Shown here: piece by piece, positions 10,187 to 21,513 of the stretch
Position numbering within the stretch: position 1 is the stretch's first letter
Layout of the letters: each line of letters begins with the position of its first letter
NCBI GenBank assembly: GCA_027924585.1
Contig: BSBM01000036.1
Coordinates: forward strand, 4,147,001 to 4,211,000
From: Larix kaempferi
Lineage: Eukaryota > Streptophyta > Pinopsida > Pinales > Pinaceae
Direction of reading: 5' to 3'
Length of the DNA: 64,000 nucleotides
Translations under genes and position numbers: made by a program
The notes under the pieces: model-generated
Told to the model about the DNA's origin: nothing
Databases searched by the model: none
Seen by the model: the letters and a program-made list of their open reading frames with translations, nothing else

Positions 10187-13100
10187 ACCCACCCATGAAA
10201 TCATCATCATCCATGAGTATACTAAAGCAACCTTGATGGTTCACTTCATGAAATTATCATCCATGAAGATACAATCCATATAATCCATATCAAAATGCTA
10301 ATTGTTTATTAATAAAAATATTATTTGGGATTGTTTAATTGAGATACAATATTGATGTGTATATTAATACATGTTGGGGTAATAAATCATACATTTTGGG
10401 AAAACATATATAACTAATAATTATTACAACATAAATGAAAATTGTAACTTATGACTATGATAATTGTGTATAGCATTGAGACAGTAGTTATAATATATGT
10501 TGGGTATACTACAAGTCCTCCTTAAAATGATTTTCCCTCGAGGCATGGGAATCAAACATATATTTAGATAGAATGACCCATATTATTGTAAATTTATTCT
10601 ATTTGATAATATTGAGGACACATGGTAATATGGTTTAGAATCCTTGAACATTGTTGCTACATCGTAAAAGGATCAATCCATCCTATGTGGATTCTTTCTG
10701 GAACTCTTTGTTGATAAGATTACTGATTATTGATTTTTGTTTTTGACTTTGAGTTGTCTTGAGCTTTGGGTGTTTTGATTTTAAGTAAAAATTTGACTTT
10801 GATTAGGTAACTTTGGACATTGGTATATAGAGTATTGTGTGCTACAACTTCTGTGATTTGGTGACCATGTCATACTGTTTTGGAGAAAACTCTCTATGGC
10901 TTGGGGTAGACCACACAGACAACTGACTACCAGAAATTAACTCAATTCTCAGTACTATGCTATATAAATGACAATGCTAAGATAATGAAGAATATAACCA
11001 ACCTTGATCCAAACGTTTGATGTAGATCCCCGTTGGAGCTTTCAATCCGTGCACTTGAATCTACAAATTAGTCTTGACAACCAATGCATAATAAGCATAT
11101 ATAATATATAAACGACATTAAAATCATCAATAGCAATAGTCCATGATATTATAAGTAAATGCAACCCAATGTAGTATAAACAACATTCACAACATTAATG
11201 GACAATAATATGAGCATTTCTATTAATAAACAAGAAGAAGTACAATGTGATACGACCTCTTGCCGGCAACCAATCTGAACCAAGATTTGGGTCAATCCAC
11301 TTGTGCCTCCACCACTTCAATCCTCCATGGAATGGAAAACTCAAACTATGATAGGAGTTTGGAAGGTGAACATAAGGGTTCACAACTACAAGGATCAATG
11401 AGTGTAGACTCAAGATAGGGCAAAAATCCACTAGAGTTCTCTTGCTCTTCCTTCTTTTTCCCGTCCATAAGCCATATGTACTCAATATATAGTCCTCTCA
11501 AAGGTAAGTGAAAGGACACATCGAGGCGTTTCTTGGGCATATGGAGGGTCAAAGGTCACCCAATGACCGCTTTTTGGGAGTAAAAAGTAATAAACTAGTG
11601 AATTTTACCATTTTACATGCTACCCGCGGGCTATAGTGATGCAACTCACAGGTACGCCCATTATAATGATGCAACAAGCGTACAAGGGAAAAATAGTGTC
11701 TGAAGGATATAAAGTGGATCTGAGTCAGTAAAATGGATCATGTAGGCCAAAGAATGCTGATGCTTACAAGGTGGAAAATTACGTTGTAACACATACCCTG
11801 GTAAGTTGATCCTTCATCTCAGATTTAATATTTTATGATTTACTTGTGTCCTCGAGATGATATTTGATATTGTTGTATTCACTAGTATGTCAACATCATC
11901 TAACTATTATACAACTTTATCACTACTTTTGTATCTTGCCAATCCAATTTCCTATGAATTTGAACAATTATTTGCATAATTCATTATTAACAATGATATT
12001 GTTTAAATTTCTTAATTTTTCTTCTAAATCTTCATAACTTCGTTGTGGTGATTACTCATCACATTGGATTGCAACGTCTTCTACGTTGTCTCTATTTTAT
12101 GATGAGCAATGTTTTTACGTGATTTCAATGTAAATCCCCACAAAGTTCCTCTTCTTATTGTGGAAAAAATGTCAATTATTCCCTTTTTAAATTTCAAGAT
12201 GAAAGTGGTTAGCGCTTCCATTCATGTTTAATCTTAAATGATGTCAACGTTTTAGCACATAGACTATACTTTATGTCATAACATTTTTTCTCAAAAATAA
12301 CTTAATTATATCAAATTCATAAATTTGTAATTGATTACCTAAGGTGATTGTCACTTTATTTCAAAATAATAATGAGGATGGTGAATTTTACTTAAAACTA
12401 TTTTTCTTTTAATTTAGATCAATAGTCCAACTCGTGGTTACTAGAATTTTTCAAATAATATATTTGTTGTACTGATAAATAGCATTTGGATCAATTTTCG
12501 TGTTAGAAATTTTAATTGAACATCTCAAAAATATTAAGAGATTTGTTAATATGTCTCATCTCCTACATTATTGGATATCCAATCTTAATTTTCATTTGGA
12601 AAATAATAAAAACAATAAACAGTGAAGATGAAGTAGAAGTAGAAGTTATTGGGAATTTGATAAAGAATAAACAATGAAGTGGAAGCTTTTGGAATCTTCC
12701 AAAGCATCATACTTATAAGCAACATCTTCCCAATTAGTTATTTCTATTAGTCACTCTTGCACCATTGTTTCTACACTTTAAAACAAGTCTTAATTGTCAT
12801 CCACTCGTTGAGATTGTCCTTCAAATATTTAGTGGTGTTAGCTTCTTCCATGTCAAAAGAAACCAATACACAAATGTCAATGCAAAGGTTGGGCATGATC
12901 ATCTTAAAGCAAGTAGAAGGATTTGAAACATCCTCATCCACATACAATGGTCAAGCTTGACCAATTACATAAGTGATTAAGAGTAAACACATGTGAAACT
13001 GCGGTTTAAGAATAAACATTGAATACTCCAGTAACTCCACTCCCCCTATTATGTGACACCTTGATTGCCGCTAGAGGATCACACCTTGTTGTTCCCCATT

Positions 13101-13700
13101 CCTCTCTCTTATGCCATCTACTCAATTTTTCGCTTAACTATTTGACCTTCCACACATTTTTTTGTTATGGGAGGGGTCCATTTTACCTACAACTATTGTG
13201 TTCTCACTAGAGAGGTTCATGCCTTGAAGCAAGCCTTGGGTAGCACCATTTTGGAGCTTAGGATTACCCATGGTGACATCTATTATTCTCCTATGCAAAT
13301 TGCTCACTTGATATCCAAATTGGAGAACAAATTGGGGATGATGGAAGAAAAGCTAAATGCTTACAAATCAGAGATAGGGGTGCATTGCATGAGGTGGATG
13401 GTAAGTGAAGTTGGAGCAGTGAGTGATGGCTCGCTTGGACTTAGTCATTTAAATTGAAAATTTCTTTAGGTAGTGTGTGATGGATATATTTGAGATTTCC
13501 CTCCTTTGTGTAGACTTGATATCCCCAACTTTGGGGGAGAGATCTCATGGGTGGCTCATGACCTCTTGAGCTAAACCTCAAGGCTCAATTTTGCTTATGC
13601 TTTTTAGAAAATCATTATTAATTTTATTTTTTAAAATATATTTTTTAAAATTATTAATCTATTTTTCTATTAAAAATTATTATTAATTTTACTTTTAGGA
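9136..13700. other. Long non-coding stretch
   Basis: No recognisable gene or element body. It contains short reiterated phrases of the type GGCTCCACAAATTTT at about 9690-9820, a compound (CT)n(CA)n microsatellite at 10,111-10,194, and AT-rich unique sequence. Open frames at 9172-9546, 11,195-11,552, 12,757-12,960 and 13,167-13,457 have no family signature. The last one has a Leu/Lys/Glu-rich part (LISKLENKLGMMEEKLNAYK) that could form a coiled coil and may be another relic. Confidence 0.4.
10111..10194. repeat. Compound microsatellite (CT)n(CA)n(CCCA)n
   Basis: About 21 TC units (10,111-10,152), then about 16 CA units (10,152-10,184), then CCCACCCACCCA. The three simple motifs are joined without spacers. 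It is flanked by CATCACCCTCATTCATCGAAATAA on the left and ATGAAATCATCATCATCC on the right, a context shared with 7690-7780. Confidence 0.95.
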
Positions 13701-13989
13701 TATATATACATATATAAACATAAACAGTTAATTTGCTTATATTAAAGAGGCTGAGGAAATTCGCAGCAGCCTAGAAGTACAACCATACAGTTCCAATACA
13801 AAATGCCTCAATCATGAAACATGGGATTCAAAAATGCCTCAGCCTTATACATTCAGACTAGAAAATGTAAAAAACATAGATTTAGTCTCCTATAACTTCT
13901 AACAAATTGTCCTATCAACAAAACATAACACAAAACACAAACTAACATAACCTAAACATTCCCAGTAAGACCTTGAATAGACTACATAT

Positions 13990-14869
13990 GCTCCTCATCC
14001 ACCAGCTAAGGAGTGTTGAAATCCTTTAACATGGCAATATTACTTTGCTGCACCATGTCCATTTTCATAACGTTGGAGTTGGAGAAACCCCCCTCACTTG
14101 ATTGAATACCAAACACAACCTCCCAAATTAAAGTTTGATGTTGTTCTCGGTCCAGAGCTGACTATGGAAACTTCTCTTCTTGCACCTCCACCTTGTTTTC
14201 CAACTTGCGACGAGCTTGCTCTTCTAGCTCCACTTGAAAACTAAGCCTCTCCATCATATTCTTGATTCTTTCTAGATGCCTCCTAATTGTATGAATTGAT
14301 TTCCGCATACTTGTAATTTCCCTTGCTACATGCTTGATTTACGCCCTTCATCATAGTCTTTAAGTCAAGAAGGATCTCTTGAGCCTTGATATTTTCCCCG
14401 CTAGATTTTACAACACCCGCCAACCTCCTTTCCACCTCTATTTTACAATGATGACCTATAATTGAAAGTCCAAATGACCCGACTTCATCAACTATTACAC
14501 AAATGAGTCGAAGCAGTTGTCCAAGTGCGTGACTAGGAGGGATATCAAACAATGTTCCCTTGGCATCTTTTCCTTTTGTCGCGGCTTTCACTTTGTCCGA
14601 TTTATCAAGATCCAATACTCGGTCCCTCCTACTATGGCATGTAGTCTGCCATATGTCGCTGAGTGGTCCCTCCCTATGGTGGAGGGCCAACAACTCATCG
14701 ACAATGTCCAACATCATGCACGTGGATTATCTAGTGGGACAATCATGTGGGATAGCCTCTATCTAATTGCACATCCAGTTGAGCTGAGTGGTGATATAAT
14801 TGATAGTAATGCACATGATCTCATCCTCCCAAGGAGTAGGAGGTGGAGTCGTGGGATCACACCTAATGT
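13990..14869 (-). pseudogene. Exon 3 of a decayed spliced ORF, unknown product
   Basis: The minus strand opens after an acceptor (GCGGTGTAG at 14,870-14,878) in the phase left by the exon on its right. It reads through PTTPPPTPWEDE, two stops (TAG, TAA), and then 144 open codons (14,717 to 14,283) with no match I recognise. A frameshift near 14,320-14,340 brings in a Lys/Glu-rich segment, RRHLERIKNMMERLSF and EEQARRKLENKVEVQEEK (about 14,290-14,170), a likely coiled coil. The 3' border is uncertain. It could be a captured host gene fragment or ORF1 of an unknown transposon. Function is unknown. Confidence 0.4.
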
Positions 14870-14993
14870 CTACACCGCATAGTCAGATAAAAAAATATAT
14901 CAGTCAAAGTATGTGTGTAACAAATTAAATATACTAATAATTAAATATATTGATACTGATAATTGAACAAGAAATAAAAGTTAATGAATGTAC

Positions 14994-15113
14994 CTAGATG
15001 ATGCACCTCCACACCATGGTCTGAAGAGGTCTCAATATCCTAGCCATCATGGAAGGCACTATCCATCCTACTACCGGATCCATGATCATTAGACGACCTA
15101 TCAAGTGGGGTTC
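14994..15113 (-). pseudogene. Exon 2 of the decayed spliced ORF
   Basis: It is bounded on the minus strand by an acceptor TTTTAAAG (G at 15,114) and a donor GTACAT (14,993-14,992). It is 120 nt long and reads in phase with both neighbours, with a single in-frame TAG (DG*DIETSSD). The composition is Ser/Asp/His-rich (DRSSNDHGSGSRMD). The introns are 92 and 124 bp and AT-rich, typical of plants. Confidence 0.4.
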
Positions 15114-15205
15114 CTTTAAAAGTATAAAAAAAACATTAATTAATAATTACATGTACATACAATAATTTACTTCTATATCTAACTTAATAAAAACAAAACA
15201 CATAC

Positions 15206-15305
15206 GAGTCCTCTCGTGATGCAGGGGGGAGGGGGGGTGTTGTAGCAACTTATCATCTAGAGCTGTGTGACTAGCGGAGGGAAGAACCTCGCTCTCGAGA
15301 ACGAT
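15206..15305 (-). pseudogene. Exon 1 (first visible) of the decayed spliced ORF
   Basis: The minus strand gives acceptor TTTCATGTAG at 15,306, 33 open codons plus one base, and donor GTATGTG at 15,205. The reading includes a Pro run from a CCCCCCCTCCCCCC tract (the G-rich stretch near 15,224-15,237 on +). Sequence upstream on the minus strand is interrupted at 15,405 by element E1, so any earlier exons would lie beyond 25,344. No start codon is found. Confidence 0.35.
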
Positions 15306-15400
15306 CTACATGAAACAAAGAAGATAAATCATATATGCCAACCTTTGAATATAATGTCATGCTCTGAATACGACAAAGAGAAATCAAATAACTCTAGACA

Positions 15401-15405
15401 TATGT
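15401..15405. repeat. Target-site duplication of E1, left (TATGT)
   Basis: TATGT stands directly before the 5' LTR and again directly after the 3' LTR at 25,344-25,348. It marks E1 as a single integration event and fixes both outer borders. Confidence 0.85.
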
Positions 15406-16182
15406 TGATGCAGGAGCACCAAGTCTAAAGCCAGACTTCCGGAAGTTATTTGAAAATACAAAAGGAGTGAGATCTTTTCTCTATCGTTCCTAGTTTTCTA
15501 GAATAGGATGTGAACTTGAATAAAGGGATTTAAATCTCCCGGATTTGCCATGTAATCTTCAGTTGGCGTTAGTTTAGCTTTTAGAGGAGAACACTGTGTG
15601 AAATCAGTTTTTAGCCAATGTTGGAGAGATTCGATCCTCTTGTTATGGATCTCGACCGCTTAGAAGCGGGTATATATGTAATTTCTTTAGTTAATGAGAA
15701 GTTGGATTGAGTTGGAGAGTTGAAAAAAACTAAATTGTACTCTGCGATTTTTTTTTTGTCTTGAAATCCCCGGAGGTTCTACCTTCGAAATCACTAAGAA
15801 TCGAATGCTGAATAAATTTGTAGTTCATCTCTGTAAACAAAAGTTTATTTAATTTTCACAATTCTTTGAGAGACTGTGAGGACAGAAATCGATCACTTAA
15901 GGATCGATTTCACAGAAGTCGTGTTAAGTGGAAAACGCCAGGCAAAGGATAAATCCGGAAGGAAAATTCAAGGCCGGAGTCAAAAGGGGTCTACGGCGAG
16001 AAGAGAAAAGGATCTACTGTCCACGTAGCTGCATTTATACCGTCCATATGTCATCAAGCGAATGCCGAAGTCACACCGGGTATGTTTTCAATTTTCTTCG
16101 CGAATTAAAGGATCTGGAAAAAAACAATATACTATGAATGTCTAAAAACACAGGGACTAAACCTGAACACGAGGATCCATCA
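15406..16182 (+). repeat. E1 5' LTR
   Basis: 777 bp, collinear with 24,501-25,343. It carries a TATA-like GGGTATATATG near 15,669-15,679. Relative to the 3' LTR it lacks 63 bp near its right end: GAGGATCCA joins directly to TCA, with the deletion lying between two copies of CCA. A 70-codon frame (15,928-16,137) is open in both LTR copies. The gag ATG at 16,138 lies inside the LTR. Confidence 0.9.
15669..15679 (+). promoter_or_regulatory. TATA-like element in the E1 5' LTR
   Basis: GGGTATATATG occurs here and at about 24,763-24,773 in the 3' LTR. Its position, about one third into the LTR, suits a pol II promoter at the U3/R boundary. Predicted from sequence only. Confidence 0.45.
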
Positions 16183-16350
16183 ATAGTGGTATCAGAGCCT
16201 ACTTCTGATTTTGAATCAGGAAAAATATCAGAGCTTATAAACAATACTGAACAGAACCTCGGGAACAAGAGAGGAGAGTTTAAGATAGCTTTTAGAGTTG
16301 GTAGAGGACGTGGGGGTCGACGAAGAGGAAGACCTATAGCAAACGCATAA
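16138..16350 (+). pseudogene. N-terminal Gag frame starting in the LTR and crossing the primer site
   Basis: An ATG at 16,138 follows directly on the TGA of a short upstream frame. The reading MSKNTGTKPEHEDP runs out of the LTR at 16,182, through the primer site (read as VVSEP), and on to an Arg/Gly-rich stretch RVGRGRGGRRRGRP before a TAA at 16,348. Gag sequence resumes in the same frame right after this stop, so the TAA looks like a mutation (or a suppressible stop). The Arg/Gly-rich part may bind RNA. In the 3' LTR the ATG is replaced by ATC. Confidence 0.5.
16187..16199 (+). other. E1 primer-binding site (iMet tRNA type)
   Basis: TGGTATCAGAGCC lies four bases (ATAG) after the 5' LTR end. 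It matches the standard plant initiator-Met primer site and marks where minus-strand DNA synthesis would start. Confidence 0.9.
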
Positions 16351-17667
16351 GTGATGGAAATTATGCAGCAAGTGAACGCCCGACTAGCAGCGATGGAACA
16401 GAGGGATGTCGCTGATGGAGATGTTAGTGAGCCAGAAAATGAGGCCCCAGATGCAGAAGAAGAAGTGGTGATTACTCATGAGTTGAGGTTTTTAAAGACA
16501 GTATTGTCATCCTCTTCAAAACCAAGACCAGAAATTCCAGTTTATAAAGGAGATCTCAATCCTGAAGAATTGATTGACTGGATAAATGATATGGATAAAT
16601 TCTTTGACTATGAAGAGATGGAAGATGAGAAGAAAGTGAAATTTGCTGTCACCAAATTGAAGGGACATGCAACACTTTGGTGGGATGGAGTGCAGGTAGA
16701 AAGAAGAAGACTTGGTAAACAACCAATAAAAAATTGGAGCAGGATGGTAGTAAAATTGAGGGGAAAATTCTTACCAAGTGATTACCAGTTATCCTTATAT
16801 AGACAGATGCAGAACCTTAGACAAAGGTTATTGACTGTGAAAGAGTACACTGAGGAGTTTTATAAAGTGAGCATAAGAGCAGGACAAGTGCAAGACACTG
16901 CAGAGAAGATTGCCAGATACCTGAATGGTCTCCGAATGGAGATATAAGATGAGATTAGTTTACTGTCTCCCAAAACAGTGGATGAAGCACACCGGATGGC
17001 CTTGAAGGCCGAGGAAAAACTCATGAGGAAGCAATCTGCCAGAGGAAAGGGTACTTTCCGAGGAAAGGGAAGTCAAGGTGGTAGAGAAAGATCTACAACA
17101 CCTAGAGATGGAGCCAACAACAGCTCAAGTCAGCATACACCTTCAGACGGTGATGCAAGGGGCAGAGGGAGTTTTTCTAGAGGAAGAGGAGGCAGAGGCA
17201 GAGGAAGGGAATTGAGATGCTTCAGATGTAACAAGTTAGGACACCGATCCTATGATTGTCCTGAGAATGCAGGGATAAACCAGATAAATGTCATTGTTGC
17301 TCAAACAGAGGGAGAGGAAAAACAAACTCCAGAAACTGAGAATGTACCAGAGATAGGGGAATCTTTGATGATAAGAAAAGTGTTGTTGAAACCAGAAAAG
17401 GAAGCTGTGGAACCAGCTCAAAGGAAAACCTTGTTCAAGACAGTATGCAAAGTTCAAGGGAAGTGCTGTCAAATGATAATAGACAGTGGCAGTACAGATA
17501 ATTTGGTCTCTACCAAAGTGGTGGAGAAATTAAAACTGAAGAAAGATAGACATCCAACACCCTACAAGGTGTCGTGGCTTCAAAAAAATCACCAACTGCT
17601 AGTAAATGAACAGTGTGAAATAGAGTTACAATTGGGTAAGTACAGGACAGAATTGTATGTGATGTGA
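16351..17667 (+). pseudogene. E1 Gag, zinc knuckle and aspartyl protease
   Basis: The Gag core spans 16,351-16,947 (198 codons; VYKGDLNPEELIDWINDMDKFF, then KLKGHATLWWDG, then MRRGKFLP-type blocks), a retrotransposon capsid domain of usual size. A TAA at 16,945 interrupts it. The frame resumes with an Arg/Gly-rich linker, a CCHC knuckle CFRCNKLGHRSYDC (about 17,218-17,260) and a protease active site MIIDSGSTDNLVS (about 17,474-17,512). It ends at a TGA (17,667) caused by a frameshift. The following frame starts at 17,664 with MPMDVCHILLGRPWQYD, the protease end. Gag forms the particle and the protease cuts the polyprotein. Confidence 0.88.
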
Positions 17668-18647
17668 TGCCTATGGACGTATGTCACATATTGCTCGGTA
17701 GACCTTGGCAATATGACAGAGGAGCCATACATGACGGGAAGAAGAACACTTATAAATTTCACAAAGATGGCATTGACAATACATTGGTACCTATGAAGGA
17801 AGAAGGTACATCAGCAACCCCTGAACCAAAAGCTTTGTTGTTAAGCGGAAAAAGATATTTACAGCAGATTGAAGAAAATGAGGTAAATTTTGCATTAGTC
17901 TGCAAACCCAAAGTGATACTTACCTCTACTCAAATTTCTGATTTACCAATTGAAATTCAGGACATGTTGGATGAGTATAATGAGATCATTGTAGATGATT
18001 TTCCTAATGATTTACCCCCTGTGAGAAGTATCAGCCATCATATAGATCTAATTCCAAGAGATAACTTGCCAAACAAAGCAGCTTATAGAATGACTCTTGC
18101 AGAAAATGAAGAAATCAGGAAGCAGATCCAAGAGTTGTTGGATAAAGGGCTGATTAGAGAAAGTTTGAGTCCTTGTGCAGTACCAACAGTACTGAGACCA
18201 AAGAAAGATGGAGGCTGGAGAATGTGCACTGATTCGAGAACCATAAATAAGATCACTATCAGATATAGATTTCCTTTACCCAGAATAGATGATCTAATGG
18301 ATTTTCTGAGTGGGGCAAAGTACTTTTCAAAGATGGACTTAAAGAGTGGCTACCATCAAATCAAAATCAGAGAAGGAGATGAATGGAAAACTGCTTTCAA
18401 GACAAGTGAGGGTTTGTATGAATGGTTGGTAATGCCTTTTGGCTTATCAAATGCTCCTAGTACATTTATGAGACTTATGAATGAGGTGTTGAAAGAATTT
18501 ATAGGTAAATTTGGGATAGTGTATCTGGATGATATATTAATTTACAGCAAGTCTGGAGAGGCTCAATTTGAGGCATTTAAATTATGTCTTAAGGAAATTG
18601 CACCAGGAAAAGTTATTGGTGAATCTAAAAAAATGCTCATGTTTTAA
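17664..18647 (+). pseudogene. E1 protease end and reverse transcriptase
   Basis: 327 codons. After the protease tail LLGRPWQYD, a linker leads to the reverse transcriptase: IDLIPRDNLPNKAAYRM, KDGGWRMCTDSRTINKIT, FSKMDLKSGYHQIKI, MPFGLSNAPSTFMRLMN and the active site [13 protein letters not shown] (about 18,517-18,555). All catalytic Asp residues (in KMDL and YLDD) are present, so this domain is the best preserved in E1. The frame is lost by a frameshift near 18,640, before the thumb segment. The enzyme copies element RNA into DNA in the particle. The family's YxDD box is YLDD here, common in chromoviruses. Confidence 0.92.
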
Positions 18648-19330
18648 AGGAGAATTAGTATATTTGGGGTTTTTTTAATTTCTGCAGATGGATTGAAAAT
18701 GGATCCAGAAAAAATAAAGGCAATCACAGAGTGGCCTTCACCGAGAAACGTGTTTGAAGTAAGAAGTTTCCATGGTCTTGCTAGCTTTTATAGAAAATTC
18801 ATAAGGGACTTTAGTAAGCTTAATGCTCCTATCATTGATACAATCAAGAAAGATAGACAACCATTTAAATGGACTACTGAAGCGTAAGAAAATTTTCAGC
18901 TCCTGAAGAAAAAGGTGACAGAGAAGCCAGTTTGGTTCTGCCTGATTTTAACAAGCCATTTCAGGTGAAATGTGATGCAAGTGGAGAAGCTATTGGTGCT
19001 GTATTAAGTCAAGGTGACAGACCTGTAGCATATTTTAGTGAGAAGTTGAATGATACTAAGAAGAAGTATTCTTCTTATGACAAAGAATTCTATGCGGTTG
19101 TGCAGGCAATGAAAAAATGGAGACATTATTTAATGTCTAAGGAATTTATCCTTTACTTAGATAATCATGCCTTACAGTTCATAATGCAACAACCAAAGTT
19201 AAACCAAAAACATGCAGAATGGGTAGAATATCTTCATAGTTTTAACTTTGTGTTGAAACATATCAGTGGTTAATCAAACAAAGTAGCAGATGCCTTGAGC
19301 AGGAAAAGTATGTTGATTCAGGAAAGTCAA
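18648..19330 (+). pseudogene. E1 RT thumb and RNase H
   Basis: [19 protein letters not shown] and [18 protein letters not shown] (18,690-18,810) are the thumb/connection blocks. After a TAA at 18,885 the RNase H begins with LPDFNKPFQVKCDASGEAIG (from about 18,935), PVAYFSEKLNDTKKKYSSYD, YLDNHALQF and QKHAEWVEYLHSFNF. The catalytic Asp (CDAS), Glu (YDKEFYA) and Asp (YLDNHAL) are visible. A TAA after HISG (19,272) precedes the final VADALSRK. RNase H degrades the RNA template. Confidence 0.88.
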
Positions 19331-20353
19331 GTTCAAATTTTAGGCTTTGATTTTCTTAAGGAATTATATGAAAATGATGTAGACTTTAAGGAGGCATTTG
19401 AAGCATGCAAGAATCCTGTTTTATTGGATAGAAGTCAGTGGTTGGATTATTTCTTGCAGGAAGGTCTTTTGTTTAAGAAAAACCAGTTGTGTATACCAAT
19501 TTGTTCTATGAGGGAGAATTTAATTAGTGAGAAGCACAGTGGTGGACTTGCTCGACATTTTGGTGTTGATAAAATTTTTGAGCAACTAAGTCATTTTTAC
19601 TTTTGGCCAAAAATGAGATCTGAGGTGGAGAAATATGTGAAGAACTGTAAGGTTTGCCAATATGCCAAAGGAAGGAGCTAGAACACAGGTTTGTACACTC
19701 CATTGCCTATTCTAGACAGACCTTGGGATATGGTGAGTATGGATTTTGTTTTGGGTTTGCCTAGAACTCAAAAGGGTCACGATTCAATATTTGTCGTAGT
19801 TGATAGATTTTAAAAAATGGCTCATTTCATTCCATGTTTTAAAACTAGTCACGCTACTCATGTCGCTGATATGTTTTTCAAATAAATTGTAAGGTTGCAT
19901 GGATTGCCTAAGAGTATTGTCTCGGACAGAGATACCATATTTCTTGGTCATTTCTGGAGAACCCTGTGGAAGAAGCTTGGTACTAAACTAAGTTTTAGTT
20001 CAGCATATCACCCTCAAATAGATGGACAAACTGAGGTAGTGAATAGAAGCCTGGGAAATCTATTGAGAAGCTTAGTTGGTGAACATCCCAAACAGTGGGA
20101 TCAAGTTTTGGCACATGAAGAATTTGCTTATAATGATTCTTTTAATAGGAGTACAGGGCAGAGTCCATTCCATATTGTTTATGGCATGCACCCAAGAGGA
20201 GTACACGAGTTGAGAAACTTGGGCAAAATAGAGGTAAGAAGTGCTGAAAGAGAGGATTTTGCCTCAGAAATGAAAGAAATCCATGAACAGGTGAAGCAAC
20301 AGTTACAGGACAGTAGCAAAAAATACAAAAGTAGAGCCGATTTGAAAAGAAGG
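19331..20353 (+). pseudogene. E1 integrase, N-terminal and core domains
   Basis: The HHCC zinc-binding domain is at about 19,535-19,670 (HSGGLARH and CKVC, with a stop after GRS at 19,679). The core has the D,D,E residues in [11 protein letters not shown] (about 19,732), SIVSDRDTIFLG (about 19,910) and DGQTEVVNRSL (about 20,020). Stops at 19,811 and 19,882 break the core. The frame runs on through EHPKQWDQVLAHEEFAYN and MHPRGVHELRNL to 20,353, where the insert begins. The C-terminal part resumes at 24,023. The enzyme integrates element cDNA. Confidence 0.88.
20349..20353. repeat. Target-site duplication of the insert, left (GAAGG)
   Basis: GAAGG precedes TGTTAAGTCAG at 20,354 and recurs at 24,023-24,027, right after the CA end of the insert. 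Integrase coding continues in frame on the far side. Confidence 0.75.
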
Positions 20354-20359
20354 TGTTAA

Positions 20360-21513
20360 GTCAGTATTTTGTTTCTTCAAATTTTGTTTGATTTGCATTT
20401 TATTTCAAGTTATTTATTTGCTTTAACTTGATTTTTTTTTTCTCTTTAGGAAATTTTCTTTAGTCTTTATATGAGATTTTGGGCTTGCTTTTGAGTTTTT
20501 CAGATTTTAAACTTTAGGTTTGTTTTTGATAAGGGGTTTAAAAGGTCACTATATCAAATAAGGGGCTCATAAACCTTATTCTAAGTAAAGTCATGTATAA
20601 TCCTTACCCTGACAGCTTTAAGATCCCATGCAAAATGACCCAAAGCTGCTAAAAAGCACCAAAACAGTGTTAAAGATATTCTTGTAGCGCTGGGGCTCAA
20701 AATCATCATAGGCGCGCTACAAGAATATCGCGACTCCAAATTTCTTCGATTTTTCAGCAAATTTTGGCACGCTTGGAATAATGAATGACTGATTATGTGT
20801 TTTTAGAGAATTCATTACGTGTTGAGGCAGAGAACATCATGATTTCAAGTGGTTACACATCGTGAGGAAATCGTGCTAATCATCAGCCCAGGTGTAATTC
20901 CTTTTGACAGGTAGCAGCATTGTTTGAGGTAAATGTGGGATAAATTTGCCACTTACAGGTACATTCAAAGACGAAGGATTTTAGTGGAGTATCCATAATC
21001 ACTAAAGAATCGGATATTGTCGCTGCTGATACAGAGGAGAGTTGTTGATGGATTCACGGGAAATTAGGGCTTCCTAATTTCATGGCTAGCAATTAAATTG
21101 AACGCTGGAAGATGTCTGTACATCCAAGGTGACTCATTTGACAACTCAAGTCTTACTTTTAAATGACTACAGTTGAGCAATTTATAGGTATTTCCTGAAA
21201 AACCAATATAAATGTGAATTTGGGGTTTTTTCGCTGGGGCTTATTCTGTCAAATTTTATCAAAGGAAAGGTTAAATTGTGCTTTTAACACAATTTCGACC
21301 AAGGAAATAGCTATTTGTTGATGCTCTGCGACGCCAGGTTGAGTGAGGGTTAGAGATAGCAGTTTTGTTTTTATGAAATATAACCCTGTCAAAGCCAAGG
21401 TTATAGTGCTGTGAATAGCCTATACATTCGACAGTATTTTCAACCTCCTAAACTAATCTCCTGCTCGCAAGCAATACAAAAAGATACATTCAATTTGCAG
21501 TGATTAAAGAGGA
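20360..21513 (+). other. Leader of the insert, non-coding
   Basis: The first 250 bases are T-rich, including a pyrimidine tract TTTTTTTTTTCTCTTTAG ending at about 20,449 that resembles a 3' splice site. Nearby, TTCTTGTAGCG (about 20,680) and its inverted match CGCTACAAGAA (about 20,714) flank a short spacer, a possible stem-loop. No coding is seen. Confidence 0.4.

Noticed and set aside
10053-10283. Open frame over the (CT)n(CA)n microsatellite
   Set aside because: Ser/Leu and Thr/His dipeptide runs come from the microsatellite; no start context or domain.
13167-13457. 96-codon frame with a coiled-coil-like part
   Set aside because: Possibly a relic, but no family match, no splice partners found and no homologue in the window; mentioned only in the spacer entry.
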